DNA of 64,000 nucleotides, from positions 186,001 through 250,000 of the forward strand of contig JAODUP010000511.1 in assembly GCA_025642065.1 (NCBI GenBank), written 5' to 3'. The notes under the pieces are model-generated. The model made no database searches. It was not told the DNA's origin and was given only the letters and a program-made list of their open reading frames with translations. Below are positions 26,791-38,149 of the stretch, piece by piece. Both the position numbers and the translations under genes were made by a program. Within the stretch, counting starts at the first letter, position 1; each line of letters begins with the position of its first letter. This DNA is from Paralvinella palmiformis. Lineage: Eukaryota > Annelida > Polychaeta > Terebellida > Alvinellidae.

Positions 26791-28057
26791 CTGTAAGCCG
26801 GATTTGAATCCAAAACCCGGATGTTTGAGAGCTAGTGGTCTAACCCATGGGCTATCGGAAAGCCTTTCGTAAACGAAAGTATTACGTCATATCCGCATGT
26901 AAAGAAAATCGGAATGAACGTCTTGTGTTCCCGTTAGCAGTAAGAGAACTGTTTTGGCAACACGCTCGACATACTTAAGGATATTCAGCAAATCCGCACT
27001 CCACAAAAACACTTTCTTGTAAACGTACGCACTTCTGGATTTATTTGACTGACGCCAGCAACTTTCAAGGAATACGCGAAAAACCATCCAGACAGTTCAC
27101 GTTTATTTTCAACCTCAAGATTCCTTGCTACACGTAAATAAATTATAGATCCCGGATTATATATTCGATTTGATTGTGACATATGACATAAGTATACTAT
27201 GATGGGTAGATATAGATTATTTATAGACTGTTACTTTCTTATCGATTATTGGTGTTCTATTTCGGCAATCAGGGCCTACTTCTGTAAACGATGTACTTTC
27301 CACGTGTATGGCTACTTCACCATGCCATAGTTATGTTAATAACGTTTGTGATAATTAAATCCATTTAATCTATAAATCAAACAAAGTTTAATATTTAAAT
27401 CGGTAATGAATGCGATAGACAGAATTTTTTTTTACTGATTTTACTGGCGACATACAAAATATCTTACGGTAACCGCAGAGTAGCACCATATATCAGGGCC
27501 GTCTTAACGTATGGGCACTTGCCCAGGGATCATGCTAATCTATGCATGAATGTTGTGAATTGCTGTCAATATATAACTATATATGCTATACTAAACTATA
27601 AATATTTGTTACTATATTTCAAGTAGACATTGGCTTTCGCAAATGATGTAATATCAGGGTCACTTCTGCAACCTCACGTGCATGTATGTGTACGGATCTC
27701 GACCATTTACATTTGTGTAGGTAGGGACCCAGGTGCACTCCTTTGGCCGGGGACCTATACTGCTTTTAAGATGGCTCTACCCTACAGTCATCCGTAATAT
27801 TTAAAACATGTTACCCAGTGATCGGTAATTTGAATATAATCACATTTGGATTTGGTGTCTATGTTGTATACTTTAACTTGTAAAAATGAAATTGATAGTA
27901 ATATTTCAATTCTTAAATTTTTATTGCTTTAGTTCAAACTGGAACGTTCTTCACTAGTGCAATATGCTGACTCCAGACAGTGCGTAAATTATGACTATAG
28001 AATCTGTTTTTAATACTGAATATTTACTAGAGATCTAAATTTTGTAATCACCATAGT

Positions 28058-28094
<37 letters not shown>

Positions 28095-31000
28095 CAACTA
28101 AGCTCATGTACGATATCTCAACATATAATGGCATCATAATTTTATGGATGTCAATATTGTAGTAATTTATCGTCATTTGTCACAACAAATAAGTAAACTA
28201 AATTTTCAAAAGCTGAAAGTGATTCATCTTTGATTGGTGAAATCGATTATTATTTGAACTATTTAAAAACTTTATATAAAGTCCAGGTTTTGAAGGTGTT
28301 TATGGTGAAAAGTAATTTGTCGTGATAGCCACCTAGTGGCTCAGAAAGTGCACTTAAAATGAAGTGCCAACTGCGATTTTAGGGTGTACTTGTTACAACT
28401 CCTCCTTGAGAAGTATTAGACATTGCCTACTGACATATTTCCCATATAATGTACATGGCTGCCTTGCCTTGATTGGGGCTGAAGTCAGTGGTGTGCTTCG
28501 ATTTTGCTAATTACATAAAACCAGTCACAGGTGATGTTTACTTTACAGTTTAAATTAAATTTACCACATACTGTATACTATTACTACAACTACTACTGCT
28601 TCTACTGGTATTATATGCATAATAATACACCTATATTACACATTAACATTACATAAGTTGGTATGTGTGTTGGAGGGGGGAGTGGGATCCTGAGAGTAAT
28701 TGCTGGATAATAAAGTTCACGCTAATTACCAGGTAGTGGCCATAAGACCAGGTAAGCTAGTATACTGGTTTAAGTAAACACAAACAGCTACAATACATCG
28801 CCTTAGTTATGTTCACTAACACATGCGTTAATTTAATTGGCTGCTCATGATCCGACTGATGGCCAATCAGGGTCATCTGGAGCTGTAGTTAAAATGACCT
28901 TGTCACAAAGAAGCCATGTATGATTGCTGACTATGCAACTAGCTTGGGCTTTAACTGTGTGAAAACAACACCAGTTAATCTGAAATGCCTGTTTATATGA
29001 CTTACAATGGTGACAACATCTGAAGCATTGTTTCAACACATTTTCCTTTCATGTTCATAGAACAAATAAACTGGCAAATTATCATATGTATAATAATATA
29101 GCAGTTTGTCAATGGGTAAATCAGTTCTATTGTTATCTTTTGCTTTACATACGAAACCATATTTCTGGTATGATATGAAATGATAAATAATCAAACACAT
29201 TGTGTAATCATGAAAGTAATCACTGATTACAATTACATTTACAATCTAATCGATTACGATGACATTGCATCTGGAAATGGCAATTATGATCACTTGAGAT
29301 CATGTAATCGATTACAATCAATTATGATTACCGATTACCCCAACCCTGCTTTAGACCACATTTGTACTTTACAAAGCTACAATTAGTATTAAGTACATAA
29401 TCAAAAACATACGTGCTGTCATGTTGGTGTCAAATAATGTGCCATCCTCCAGGGTGCCTTTGTAGAAACACTCCACTGTGTCCCCCTTTTTGGGAAAATT
29501 GATCTTGTCACCTTTCTTCACTAATCTCTTCGTATACTTTGGAGGGCCCTGTAGGATATTAACGATAACCTGCTTAGAGTGACATCTGGTGGTCATTAAT
29601 GTTAGTCATGAGGCATCACAGTTGTAGTCATGATGATCCCGTAATAAGATTGAATGTGGATTTAATTAACACAATCTGCATGTTTTATCTGCGTGTGGAA
29701 ATTCCCCCCCCTAATTGCATTGGCAGCAGTCGTGCTTTAGGACCTGGCACCATCTGGATGTGGTGAGAGTAATGCCATTTCACACATTAGGGTGACACAA
29801 TACTCACTGAGTGGCTGGTCATAATGTGGAAACACACACACACAAACACACACAAAGAGAGAGAGAGAGAGATGCATAGAGGCATGGTGATTTATTTTGT
29901 GGATAGTTGTCCAATTCCAAAGCACAAAAGTTATCATCTGCCAAGATAAACAATATGTAAATGAAATAAATTATTTATGCTTCATGGTACACTGGATTTC
30001 AGCACTTGCTTAGTTAGTGTCACTCTCTATGGATTTCAAAGGGATGAATTGTGAATCGATATTTCTAAGAGGATGAATTCCAACTGAATGATATACAATA
30101 ATACAATATAAGTTTTATCAGGAATGAAACCATATCATATTTTTTGAATTATTGTTGTATACCAGATCTTCGTATTTAACTTGATATTACTAGAAATAAT
30201 AAGAAAACAGTGATCTCCCATATATATTTAATAAATTGTCTAGTGAGAGTTAAACTGCTTGGTAGCATACATCAATCTGCCCCAAAATAACCAGGCTTTG
30301 TTATGCATGTTATATATTGGGAGGGGGCCAAGGAATGTTATGAAGAAGACGACAAAGGTCATCAAGGTTAAAGTACTCAAATTATACAGAACCATAACTG
30401 AATGGCATAAAACTGTTGTGACTTTCTGAAGATTACTTGGCTTGGTGTTATAATATCCAAGCATTTGTATAGTGCTCTATGTAATCTGTAAGAATATTTC
30501 TCTATGGTACTTAACAACGTAGGTAATATAGATGTATCAGATTTACATCTTTGCATAAATGTATTAAAAAAATATATACATCTAAATACATAGCATATTC
30601 AGATGACAAAAGCTGTAATAAGAAAGATTAAATTTTACTCTCTTCTTGAAGGTATCAAGTGTCTTACACTTTAAGACAAGTGTTATATGCTCTTATCTCC
30701 CTATAGTTATTGTCTATTTCTCTTATCAGGATACATATTTATCCTGAAAATTAAGAGAATATTAGGGCAGTACACATTAATAGTTAATCATTTGTTTGTA
30801 AATAGCTTATTAACGAATGCAAAAGAAACCCATTTTCCAACTTTGGTTTATTATTGATTCTCACAAAAGGGCAGCCGATATTCATCTACTTTGAGAATAA
30901 TGACGTACATGAAAAAGAGAAATAACTGTGATATTAAAAGTACTTTAATATAGGCACCTAAATTATATTTATGTGTTCTATCACAAAATATAAAAGATGT

Positions 31001-33771
31001 GAGGAATGATTAATTTGTTTTCTATATGAAATGCATAAAAAAACGAATTATTATTATTATCATCATCATCATCATCATCAGGATCATCATTATTATAATT
31101 ACAAAAATTAATGTCACAGTTATTAATAATGGCATAAACATTACAATTTTATCAAAGCATCATGTTTCAGTATGTGAATGAAACAGATTAGAAATGCGGA
31201 ATAATGGATAATAAAATTGTCACTGATGCAAATGGTGTGCTACATTGCTGAATTAATATCTATGAACAAAACAAAACTGGTGTCACACTTTGACTACCTG
31301 CCTGTGGTCACAGGTGTGGCTGTTTGCTTCAATCACATCTTTGAATGTGAAGTATTCAGCACAGAAGGAAGTAGCATTTCTAATTACAGATGAGGAGAGC
31401 TACTTATTTAAGTATTCACATTCATAGCTGTCAATATAGATATTTTTTAAGTATCTCAATAACACATTAATGGTCTTGCTGCATTCAATGCTATATTATC
31501 AGAGTTGTGTGTTTTGAGTGTACTGGGGGGTTGAACATGGGACAACAGTTCTAGCAAAACCTCTTTGAATTGAAAAGTTTGGTCTTTATATTAGTCGGGG
31601 GCATGTCTGAGTAACTGTATTTATCAGAGGAAAATGTGCTACAGGAAAGCTAAATAAAGGAATCGTTTTACTTTTAGGGAAAAGCTGAACATGATACAAA
31701 CTGATTTTAGAAACGAGCAGGAATATATTATCACAACACCACTATTTCTTGCCTGCCCTGTTATTTTCTGTATTTTTGATCCTGTTAAAGTTCTTAAGAT
31801 ATATATATACTAATATTTGTTATCCTTTTTGATGTCTGTGTTGCCGGCTGATGGTGATACATGCACAGACAGAACCTCATTATTATTTATTATGGAACAG
31901 TGGGAAGACAGCGTAGGTGTTTTACGATTACACGTATATACTGTCTGTATTGTGGATATTGGAAATAAAATTCTATTCTATTAAAAACAATTACCGACAT
32001 GATAATTAAGAAACATAAAATATTAACTATTTCTGATTACATTATTAATAGTCAAAAATAACTTTATGGTTACTGCATGCTAATCAGATACAATGACAAA
32101 TGATAGTAATCGTACATTATTTAAGGTAAATCATTAGGGGCTCACCGTACTATTATTGGATTTACAGTATTTGTTTAATCAAGTGATCTGGGTGACAGAG
32201 TAATTCTCCCAAATCGTATTTAAGTGACAGAGTGATTAAGTTTTGACGTAAATATTTCTTTACCTCTTCCTCTTCTTTAACAGAGATTTTGGATGTTTTC
32301 GCTGTAACAGCCTTGACCTCTTCAGCTGCTGTACTAGTAGCACTATGTTTACTGTCTTCTTCCTCTTCTCCTTCTTTCTTGAATGCCTATTACACGATAG
32401 AAATTGTGTTTGTCTCAATCATCACGTATGTCAATATTAATTATACTAAAAAGCGCACAATATAATTATGTCTTATATCCAAGTGCGACTTATACGCGAA
32501 TACATAGGGTACATTCATTTACTTGGATGACACGAACAGAAATGCATAACTAGATTATTATTAAATGATGATAATTGATGTTTTATGGCCACTTTTGTGT
32601 ACGTGGTAGGCTAAATGAGCAGAAGGTAATGAAGTGAAATCGAAGATGAAACACCCTTCAGATATGCCCATGCTAAGATTCAAACTCAGGTGGTAGTGAT
32701 CTGTGATACAACGTGCTACCAATTAGACCATGGAGGTGCGCCCAAGATCACTATTAAAACTACAATTTGGAGTTTGATATAAACATTAGGAGCCATTAGC
32801 CGCATGATCTGGCTGGCAACCCACCACAGCTTACCTTCGTCTCAAACAGTTCATTGTAGGCAGCAATCAACTTATCCTTCGTAGAAGTCTTGACAACGTT
32901 CTTCAATGCACCTTTTAGTCTGTGCTCCCTCAGGAACTGCAACAATCAGTGCTTTACTAGAACTGATGACATGAACATTCAGCAAATGAATGGGACAATT
33001 TGTGCAGGATTGAGGTGCTCAATATCTCATTATCTGTATGCAATTAATGCGAAAAACTAATCGCTTGATGCATCATCTAGAGCTGACAAACGTCCTTCCA
33101 ACCTTTTGGTTGTTGTGGTGATGTGGGCTTTTAGTGACTGCTAAACAACAGAATTACGCATTGCTCTAATTCTCATAATATACAGAGTAACAGATTTCCC
33201 TAGCTCAGTGGTTTTAGCTTAGAAATTCAAGCAGCTTACAGATAGCATGAGAATGAATGGAGTTTATTCGCACAACATCGACCATTCTGATTTCACCAAA
33301 TACACGTGCTTGTTGTATCTTGATATCAACATGGAAGAGCAAGAGTTGTTTTTTTCAAAACAATTACATGCACTGCAAATATAACATAGTCCGGGTTTTT
33401 GAATTAAAGTATACTTTGTTTAGCCTTCGTGCTGACATTATCTGGTGTATGTATATATCTCAATTGTTACTCCTTGGTGGATGGATATGATTAAGCTGAA
33501 GTCTTTTATTAATGGATGAAAGCTTGTTTGGAAATATTGGAGTTGACCCTATTATCTATACGTCTACAGTGCAAGACATCGTCAATTTGCATGATGGAAG
33601 TGGGCCAAACTTAATCTGGTAAAATTCTTCCTGTTCAGCGTTGATACATTAAAGCTAACCTATTAATACCTGGTTTGATGCATGAGTTTGTAGGAAAGTG
33701 CAAAGCTCCTTCTTTGTGACTGAATCACTTTCTAGCTGTTCCTTTGTCCATGATTTTTCTGGTTCCTCCAT
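12962..33771 (-). CDS. FKBP3: FKBP-type peptidyl-prolyl isomerase, FKBP3/FKBP25 orthologue (7 coding exons)
   Basis: Joining exons 33771-33670, 32936-32835, 32386-32264, 29548-29413, 17144-17080, 13636-13542 and 13016-12962 gives an unbroken 225-aa protein; every junction is GT-AG and phases agree. Human FKBP25 is about the same length. Residues 1-68 match the N-terminal helical (BTHB) domain, known in this family to bind nucleic acid. Residues 69-109 are an acidic/Lys linker. Residues about 110-225 are the isomerase domain, which catalyses cis-trans isomerisation of X-Pro bonds and binds rapamycin/FK506. Pocket residues seen include Tyr138, Phe148-Asp149, Trp177, Tyr200 and Phe217. A Lys-rich loop (KKGKK, 156-160) matches the basic loop of FKBP25. 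A nuclear role in chromatin and RNA binding is known for the family, not shown here. The gene is about 20.8 kb, mostly repeat-filled introns (the largest 12.3 kb). Confidence 0.96.
13542..13636 (-). CDS. FKBP3: FKBP3 coding exon 6
   Basis: Encodes residues 177-207: [13 protein letters not shown] and the motif [11 protein letters not shown], with pocket Trp177 and Tyr200. Acceptor TTTACAG, donor ACG/GTATCC, phase 2. Confidence 0.95.
13943..14127 (-). repeat. FKBP3: SINE-A copy 3 in FKBP3 intron
   Basis: Near-consensus antisense copy: GTAGGCTAAATGGGCCGAGC body, B-box complement GAGATTCGAACACGGG, A-box complement CTACCGCTAGACCAC. Confidence 0.8.
14535..15179. mobile_element. Non-autonomous DNA transposon with about 64-bp terminal inverted repeats
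   Basis: Left end TGCCCACCGGACAAATGCTC (14535) is inverted at the right end (15179 backwards: TGCCCACCGGACAAATGTTC). The match continues through CACCAATAAA, GGAGATT and AATGCCCA. The 510-bp interior is AT-rich and non-coding. No convincing target duplication. Confidence 0.75.
15180..17079. other. FKBP3: FKBP3 intron sequence without genes
   Basis: Poly(A)-like run near 15610, short AT-rich repeats. No domain in the open frame at 16020-16259. Confidence 0.4.
17080..17144 (-). CDS. FKBP3: FKBP3 coding exon 5
   Basis: A 65-bp exon encoding residues 156-176: the basic loop KKGKKPQ and [12 protein letters not shown], the strand that precedes the pocket Trp. Acceptor CCGCAG, donor GGA/GTGAGT. Confidence 0.94.
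17485..17632 (-). repeat. SINE-A copy 4, internally deleted
   Basis: Antisense; (GAT)n end at 17485, then AGAGCGACAAATATGCCCAC where about 40 bp of body is missing, then both tRNA boxes. Confidence 0.75.
18440..18602 (-). repeat. tRNA-like SINE, third type
   Basis: Antisense head: CGCCCCTATTGCCTAGTGGG and B-box GGGATTTGAATCCCGG; the body differs from SINE-A. Followed by a (CT)n run at 18617-18642. Confidence 0.5.
20225..20402 (+). repeat. SINE-A copy 5, sense
   Basis: GCCTCCATGGTCGAACTGGT, then GAGTTCAAATTTTGGCGTGG and GTTTCATCTTTCACTTCGCC, ending in GGCGATAAAACATCAATCAT. A (TA)n array follows at 20434-20477. Confidence 0.8.
20823..21050 (+). pseudogene. Degraded THAP-type zinc-finger fragment
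   Basis: Frame 1 gives [20 protein letters not shown]; after one frame shift near 20883 it continues [20 protein letters not shown], then WKATCHFEE and [12 protein letters not shown]. The order Cys pair, FPK-like, WxxxMxR, C-x-H and closing Phe-rich segment follows the THAP domain used by P-element-like transposases and THAP proteins. The first zinc Cys is lost (Ala) and the CxxH spacing is broken, so it is a relic. It sits just upstream of a repeat shared with 4330. Confidence 0.5.
21560..21860 (+). repeat. Second copy of the repeat at 4330-4870
   Basis: Shares ACATTTTGTCTGTCAACTGG and AAATTAAGGATTTAGGGAAC with 4425 and 4765, without the SINE insertion, so it shows the pre-insertion state. 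Confidence 0.65.
21861..24300. other. FKBP3: FKBP3 large intron, nothing recognised
   Basis: Short C runs (22370, 23046) and (CA)n at 22495-22520. No domain in open frames 23601-24267. Confidence 0.4.
24300..25140. repeat. Interspersed repeat of unknown class
   Basis: Opens with TAATAATAATAATTACAAAA and TTTTATAGCGCC. The layout is similar to 52895-53220 (AAAGCGCCC ... AAGGCGCTGTACAAATC). Several long antisense frames, none with a domain. Confidence 0.35.
25165..25300 (+). pseudogene. LINE 3' end fragment (ORF2 C-terminus)
   Basis: Translates roughly as [20 protein letters not shown] then [11 protein letters not shown], the conserved LWNxLPxxIRxSxxxxxFKKxLKTHLF tail of CR1-like elements. Confidence 0.65.
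26108..26217 (+). repeat. SINE-A copy 6, internally deleted
   Basis: Head GCGCCTCCGTGGTCTAACTG runs to the anticodon-like region, then jumps to CGGCCCATTTAGACTACCAT and the AACCGCAATCATC tail; the B-box is lost. Confidence 0.75.
26690..26860 (-). repeat. SINE-B-like copy, antisense
   Basis: TTTAGCCTCGG tail and GGATACATGGCCGACGAGCG, interrupted by C, CA and GA microsatellites (26746-26790). tRNA-like head GATTTGAATCCAAAACCCGG at the right. Confidence 0.5.
27494..27779. mobile_element. Short hAT-like MITE, 286 bp
   Basis: Left end CAGGGCCGTCTTAACG and inverted right end TAGAGCCATCTTAAAA agree at 12 of 16 bases; CAGGGCC is typical of hAT ends. No clean 8-bp duplication. Confidence 0.5.
29207..29348. 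mobile_element. FKBP3: End of a hAT-like element beside FKBP3 exon 4
   Basis: Ends (read inverted) CAGGGTTGGGGTAATCGG, with repeated GTAATCGATTAC subterminal motifs. Only one end is clear. Confidence 0.5.
29413..29548 (-). CDS. FKBP3: FKBP3 coding exon 4 (start of isomerase domain)
   Basis: Encodes residues 110-154 plus one base. Contains [32 protein letters not shown] with pocket residues Tyr138, Phe148 and Asp149. Acceptor CTACAG, donor CAC/GTATGT, phase 1. A hAT-like transposon end lies 65 bp beyond the donor. Confidence 0.95.
29549..32263. other. FKBP3: FKBP3 intron 3, no gene seen
   Basis: (CA)n and (GA)n at 29833-29872, (ATC)n near 31058-31082. AT-rich, no coding signal. Confidence 0.45.
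32264..32386 (-). CDS. FKBP3: FKBP3 coding exon 3 (charged linker)
   Basis: Encodes residues 69-109, a Glu/Lys/Ser/Thr-rich linker with no hydrophobic core ([19 protein letters not shown]). Phase 0 at both ends, acceptor AATAG, donor GAG/GTAAAG. Its position between the two domains fits the variable linker of FKBP25. Confidence 0.88.
32565..32748 (-). repeat. FKBP3: SINE-A copy 7 in FKBP3 intron 2
   Basis: Antisense; (GAT) end at 32568, GTAGGCTAAATGAGCAGAAG (short deletion), then decayed B-box (AGATTCAAACTCAGG) and A-box complement CTACCAATTAGACCATGG. Confidence 0.8.
32835..32936 (-). CDS. FKBP3: FKBP3 coding exon 2
   Basis: Encodes residues 35-68, from FLREHRLKG to YNELFETK, the second half of the helical N-terminal domain. 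Acceptor TTGCAG, donor AAG/GTAAGC, phase 0 at both ends. Confidence 0.95.
33670..33771 (-). CDS. FKBP3: FKBP3 coding exon 1
   Basis: Encodes residues 1-34, starting [13 protein letters not shown], which matches the WTxEQL start of the family. The donor is CAG/GTATTA, phase 0. A (TA)n array lies 37 bp upstream of the ATG. Confidence 0.93.
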
Positions 33772-33805
33772 AATTATGCTTTATATCTAGTAGTGTAGGA
33801 AAAAC

Positions 33806-33807
<2 letters not shown>

Positions 33808-33859
<52 letters not shown>
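33808..33859. repeat. FKBP3: (TA)n array just upstream of the FKBP3 start codon
   Basis: About 26 TA units, 37 bp from the ATG, so within the 5' UTR or core promoter. Confidence 0.9.
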
Positions 33860-33861
<2 letters not shown>

Positions 33862-34637
33862 CAACAGGCATGAGTTATTAAATATACTAATGTTCTTAAC
33901 CTCATGAATGCTGAATTGGCAACTGGCACCTTCCCTGTTCCCTACCTGTGCCCTTAGACAGGTCAAAGGCCTTGTGGTCAGACTTTTGAGTAAAGCCAAA
34001 AGGCTAAGGGTCCTTTCCTGACAGTAAGGTTGGTGCCAGGAGGGGCATCCAGTCAAAAATATCTGCCTCAAAATGTAATCATGCCAGTTTACCTTAAAGG
34101 ACATGGTACAACCCAAAGTATCTCACAGTGATCTCTATCTTCCCTAGTTTAAATTCAAGATGTGGGACCCGAGGGAAGCATGGATGGGCCAAACCCCAAG
34201 TAGATGGCAATGTGCCTGGCATAATACTTGAAACACATAGTTGTACATTTGACTCTTGGAATGTAGGGGGTATGACAGGAAGGTCTGGTGAAGTACTGGA
34301 GGTCCTGACAAGGTGGAGAGTGAATGTGTGCTATGTACAAGAGACACTAAGGAAGGGTAGCAACACAAGGATGGGAGGAGGCAATGGGTTGCCAGTACAA
34401 GTTTATATGGAAAGGATGTCCAGATGGGAATCATGGTGTGGGCGTATTTGTAGGCAAGATAGTTAAAGTGAAACATGCGAGTGAATGTTTGATGATGATG
34501 ATGATGAAAAGGCAGTGTCACATCACCATCTGATACTGACTGACACGTATTTGAAAGGTGTGATGAAAGTCCAGCAGGAGAAATCCCAATCAGTAACGAG
34601 GGTACATGGAGGCTGAAAGATGAAAGTGTACATGAAG

Positions 34638-35879
34638 CAGACCTAGGGTAATTGTAATAGAAACAATTACATTTTTCACAGTAATAGTAAATCTCATTTT
34701 GAAAGTAATAATAATTGTAATAGTTGATAAAGTAATAGTACTCCACTATTACTTTGTTATTACATTTTGTCAGACACACAATACTTTTTGCCAGATATGT
34801 CACTGCACCGTCAAATCTCACTGTCACCTGATTGGCTGCTCAGTCAAATTGTCATTTATAATATTGTTCATTATTGATTCTGTAACTGAGAAGCCACTCC
34901 ATTTGAAACAGACTAAGCACTGTGTACTTAACCGAATCCAAGTTGATTACCATGGGCTCCCAATTATCCCCCAATTAAGAATCTATATCTGGCATCCCTG
35001 ATTAGTGAATGTTGGCATTACTTGTGCAACTGTTCATATATAAGCTCTAGTTTACAGGTCCACACCATATCTTACAGCTGCTATCACTGCATTACATCTG
35101 ATATACACATAATCTGATTTTCAATATATTTTATGTTGTATCTAGGATATTATCAATAATATAGACAGCCACATAAAAAAGCTTAAATCACAATGATTAA
35201 GTTATCACCTCTGAGTCATTTTGAGATGCCTACTAATACTGATGTCAACTACAAAGCCAAATGTAGGCATTGTAGTTCAAGCATATCAGGCTCAGCCAAG
35301 ACTATTTCCAACTTCACCACACTATTTATTTGTAGATTATAATATCTTGTATACTGCATGTATTATTATTATTATATTATTATATACCACATTTGAAAAA
35401 TGACAAGAAAATAAATGTAACAGTAAACACATACTGTAATCTACTATTATAAACATATGAGAGCGCATTCACATTACTATGCAAGGGGCAATTAGTGTAT
35501 TACATGGTATTGTTGTATACACCATCTTGCTAATCATGCTCATTCAGCCATGACAGGCATATATGGAAATTCTTCACCTATTGGTAATTTACTAGTAGTA
35601 GTTGTTAAGTATAACTAGGTACGGTCAACTGACCAGTGTTAGTTTAATATTTAAATTAAGTTTTGTATTATTTTATGATGAGAGTGATCCAATAACATAT
35701 AACACTATCATTACCACTACCACTACCACTACTAATAATAACAGCATAAGCAACAATGTAATAGTAATAGTAAGAAATGTAATAGTAATATATTACATTC
35801 AATATCAAGTGTAATAGTAATAGCAATACTCAGAAGTAATAGTAATATATTACATTTCAAAGTAATTGACCCAGGTCTG
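34638..35879. mobile_element. hAT-like non-autonomous element 1, 1242 bp, inside the LINE
   Basis: Ends CAGACCTAGGGTAATTG and, inverted, CAGACCTGGGTCAATTAC. Flanked by ACATGAAG and ACATGGAG (8 bp, one mismatch). The LINE phrase TWRLKDESV is present on both sides, so the flank holds a further duplication of about 28 bp. Interior is rich in GTAATAGTAAT repeats and non-coding. Confidence 0.75.
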
Positions 35880-36985
35880 ACATGGAGACTGAAAGATGAA
35901 AGTGTACAAAGGAAGTTCCAAGATATTTTAGTGCTAGAGGAGGATGAAAAGTGGTGAAACGAACAAGATATCGGAGAGAGTGGACTTTTGAAAGCAGCTG
36001 ATGAGGTTTGTGGTTGGACAAAGGGCCAGTCAAGGCATCAGCAGACATGACAATGGAATGAAGAGGCTGGGAAGAGAGTGAGAAGGATGGTGCTATGTAA
36101 AGGATATTAGTGCGGAGGAAGATGCATTGGCAGAATATGAGAAGCCAAAGAAGGTTGAAAAGAAAGCAGCTGCTACAGGACAGCAATAGGAGATCAGTTT
36201 GGAGAGCATCTTAATACGAAGGAAGGGCAGAAATCTGCGTCGATAATAGCAGAATAGTTGGCAGAATGTTGTTGGAGTGAACTGTTTGAAGGATGAGAGT
36301 GGAAGCATAACTGGAAATGAAAAGCCAGAGATGGTCGGGAAGAAATGGAATGAGTATATGTACCAGCTGCTGAACATATAGAGAATGCATGGGATGGAAT
36401 GGTAGAAGGTTGGATAGTTGAAGACCCAAGAGAGTATTACAGAGATGGAAGTGGAGAGTGCAAATGAACTGATGAAAAGTTGGACGGCTGACAAAGTTGG
36501 TGTGTGAAATCATTCATGCAGTGGATCTGGCTGGATAAAGAAGATGAGGCAGATGTGTGATATGGTGATGGATGAAGGAAAGGTATTGAGGGACTATGGG
36601 GCTAAGTACTCATACCTATATACAAGGGGAAAGGTGATCCATTGGAGTGACAAAGCTGTTAGAACATGGATTGAGAGTACTGGTGATAGTTTGGGAGAGA
36701 AAGTTAAGAGATAAAGTGAGTATTGATGGAATACAATTTGGATTTATACCCAGGAAAGGGGCAACTGATGGAATATTCAAAGTTTGGAAGCAACAAGAGA
36801 AGCTTCCAGTGAAAAAGAAGGTATTGTTTTATGCATTTGTGGATCTGGAGATGGCATTCAATAGAGTGCCAAGAGAAGTGATTAGGTAGGCATTGAGTAA
36901 ACTGGAGCTTGAAGAATGGCTGGTGATTGGGAAAATGTCAATGTATGATCATAGAAGTACAGTGGTGAAAACAAAGCATGGGAAC

Positions 36986-37687
36986 CAGACATGGAGTCAA
37001 TTCAATTCCAGAATTGATGGTCAATTCCAATTCCGGAATTAGAATTGATTATTTAAAATAAAAGATTTTGAATTGGAATTGAAGTTTCCTAAAAAAAAAT
37101 CCAGAAATTAATTTACCATTTTTACAATGTTAACACTTACATATGGTGTTACCAATATACTGGAACCATAATGATACAGAACTTTGGTTCCTTAAATATA
37201 TCAGATATGCACACCAACTGTGGCACCCCAAGTGAGCATTTAATCAATTAAAATGGTTTGGATACCATGTGCTCCGCCCCCAACACTGTGACACCACCAC
37301 ATAGCATACCTGTAATCTATATAGAGATATTGCTATTTAGGAATTAATTAACCATTTGAGAGATTTTGTAAACTTACCATATGTCATTGGTTTAGTACCC
37401 AGCAGGGTTGTGAAAGTAAATACAGGGTCTGACCCCTGCTGGGCAGAGTTAAGCAAATACATTTGTTTCAAGGCTCCTACTGGACATTAGAATATAAATA
37501 TATCTTTGATGATTACAAAATATAGTCTTACATGTGGTTCTATCCAAGACTATGATCCACTTGATATAATCAAATACCTCTTTAGCTAAAAGCGCCTTGT
37601 GGTTAGGCTTACGCTAATTTTACCATGTTAACACTTACATGTGGTGTTACCAATATACTGGAACCAAATTGATCCAGAACTTTGGTT

Positions 37688-37735
<48 letters not shown>

Positions 37736-38115
37736 ATCAGATATGTACACTGACTGTGGCACCCTATGTGAGCATTTAACCAATTAATATGGTCTAGATA
37801 ACATTGGCTCCACCCACAACACGGTGAAATCACAACATAGCATGCCTGTAATCTATATAGAGATATTGCTATCTAGGAATTTCCCCTGTTCAATGTTTAG
37901 AATGGGCAAAATTAAATTCACAAATTAATTTACCATTTCATTCAGAAATATTTCTTCCATGACACTCCTACTTGGAATATAAACTATTCAGAGTATGTAT
38001 TCCAAGTAGGTACTTGGAGTACCTACTCATTGTAAAAAGTATTAGGCAAAAATAGAGTTGGAATTCATAAATTCAGGGTGGAATTGACCAGATGGAATTG
38101 GACAAAATGGAACTG
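36986..38115. mobile_element. hAT-like non-autonomous element 2, 1130 bp, inside the LINE RT
   Basis: Perfect 8-bp target duplication ATGGGAAC at 36978-36985 and 38116-38123. Ends CAGACATGGAGTCAATTC and, inverted, CAGTTCCATTTTGTCCAATTC. Subterminal DNA is full of GGAATTG/CAATTCC words. Contains an internal direct repeat (37125-37345 and 37617-37882) and a (TA)n run at 37690-37733. Confidence 0.85.
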
Positions 38116-38149
38116 ATGGGAACCATGAAGAGTTTAAGGTGAAGATGAG

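Noticed and set aside
34144..34827. 227-codon minus-strand frame
   Set aside because: Antisense to the LINE endonuclease region and a MITE end; His/Tyr-rich low complexity, no domain.
35857..36513. Minus-strand frames of 100-133 codons rich in Ser/Phe
   Set aside because: Antisense shadows of the decayed LINE ORF2.
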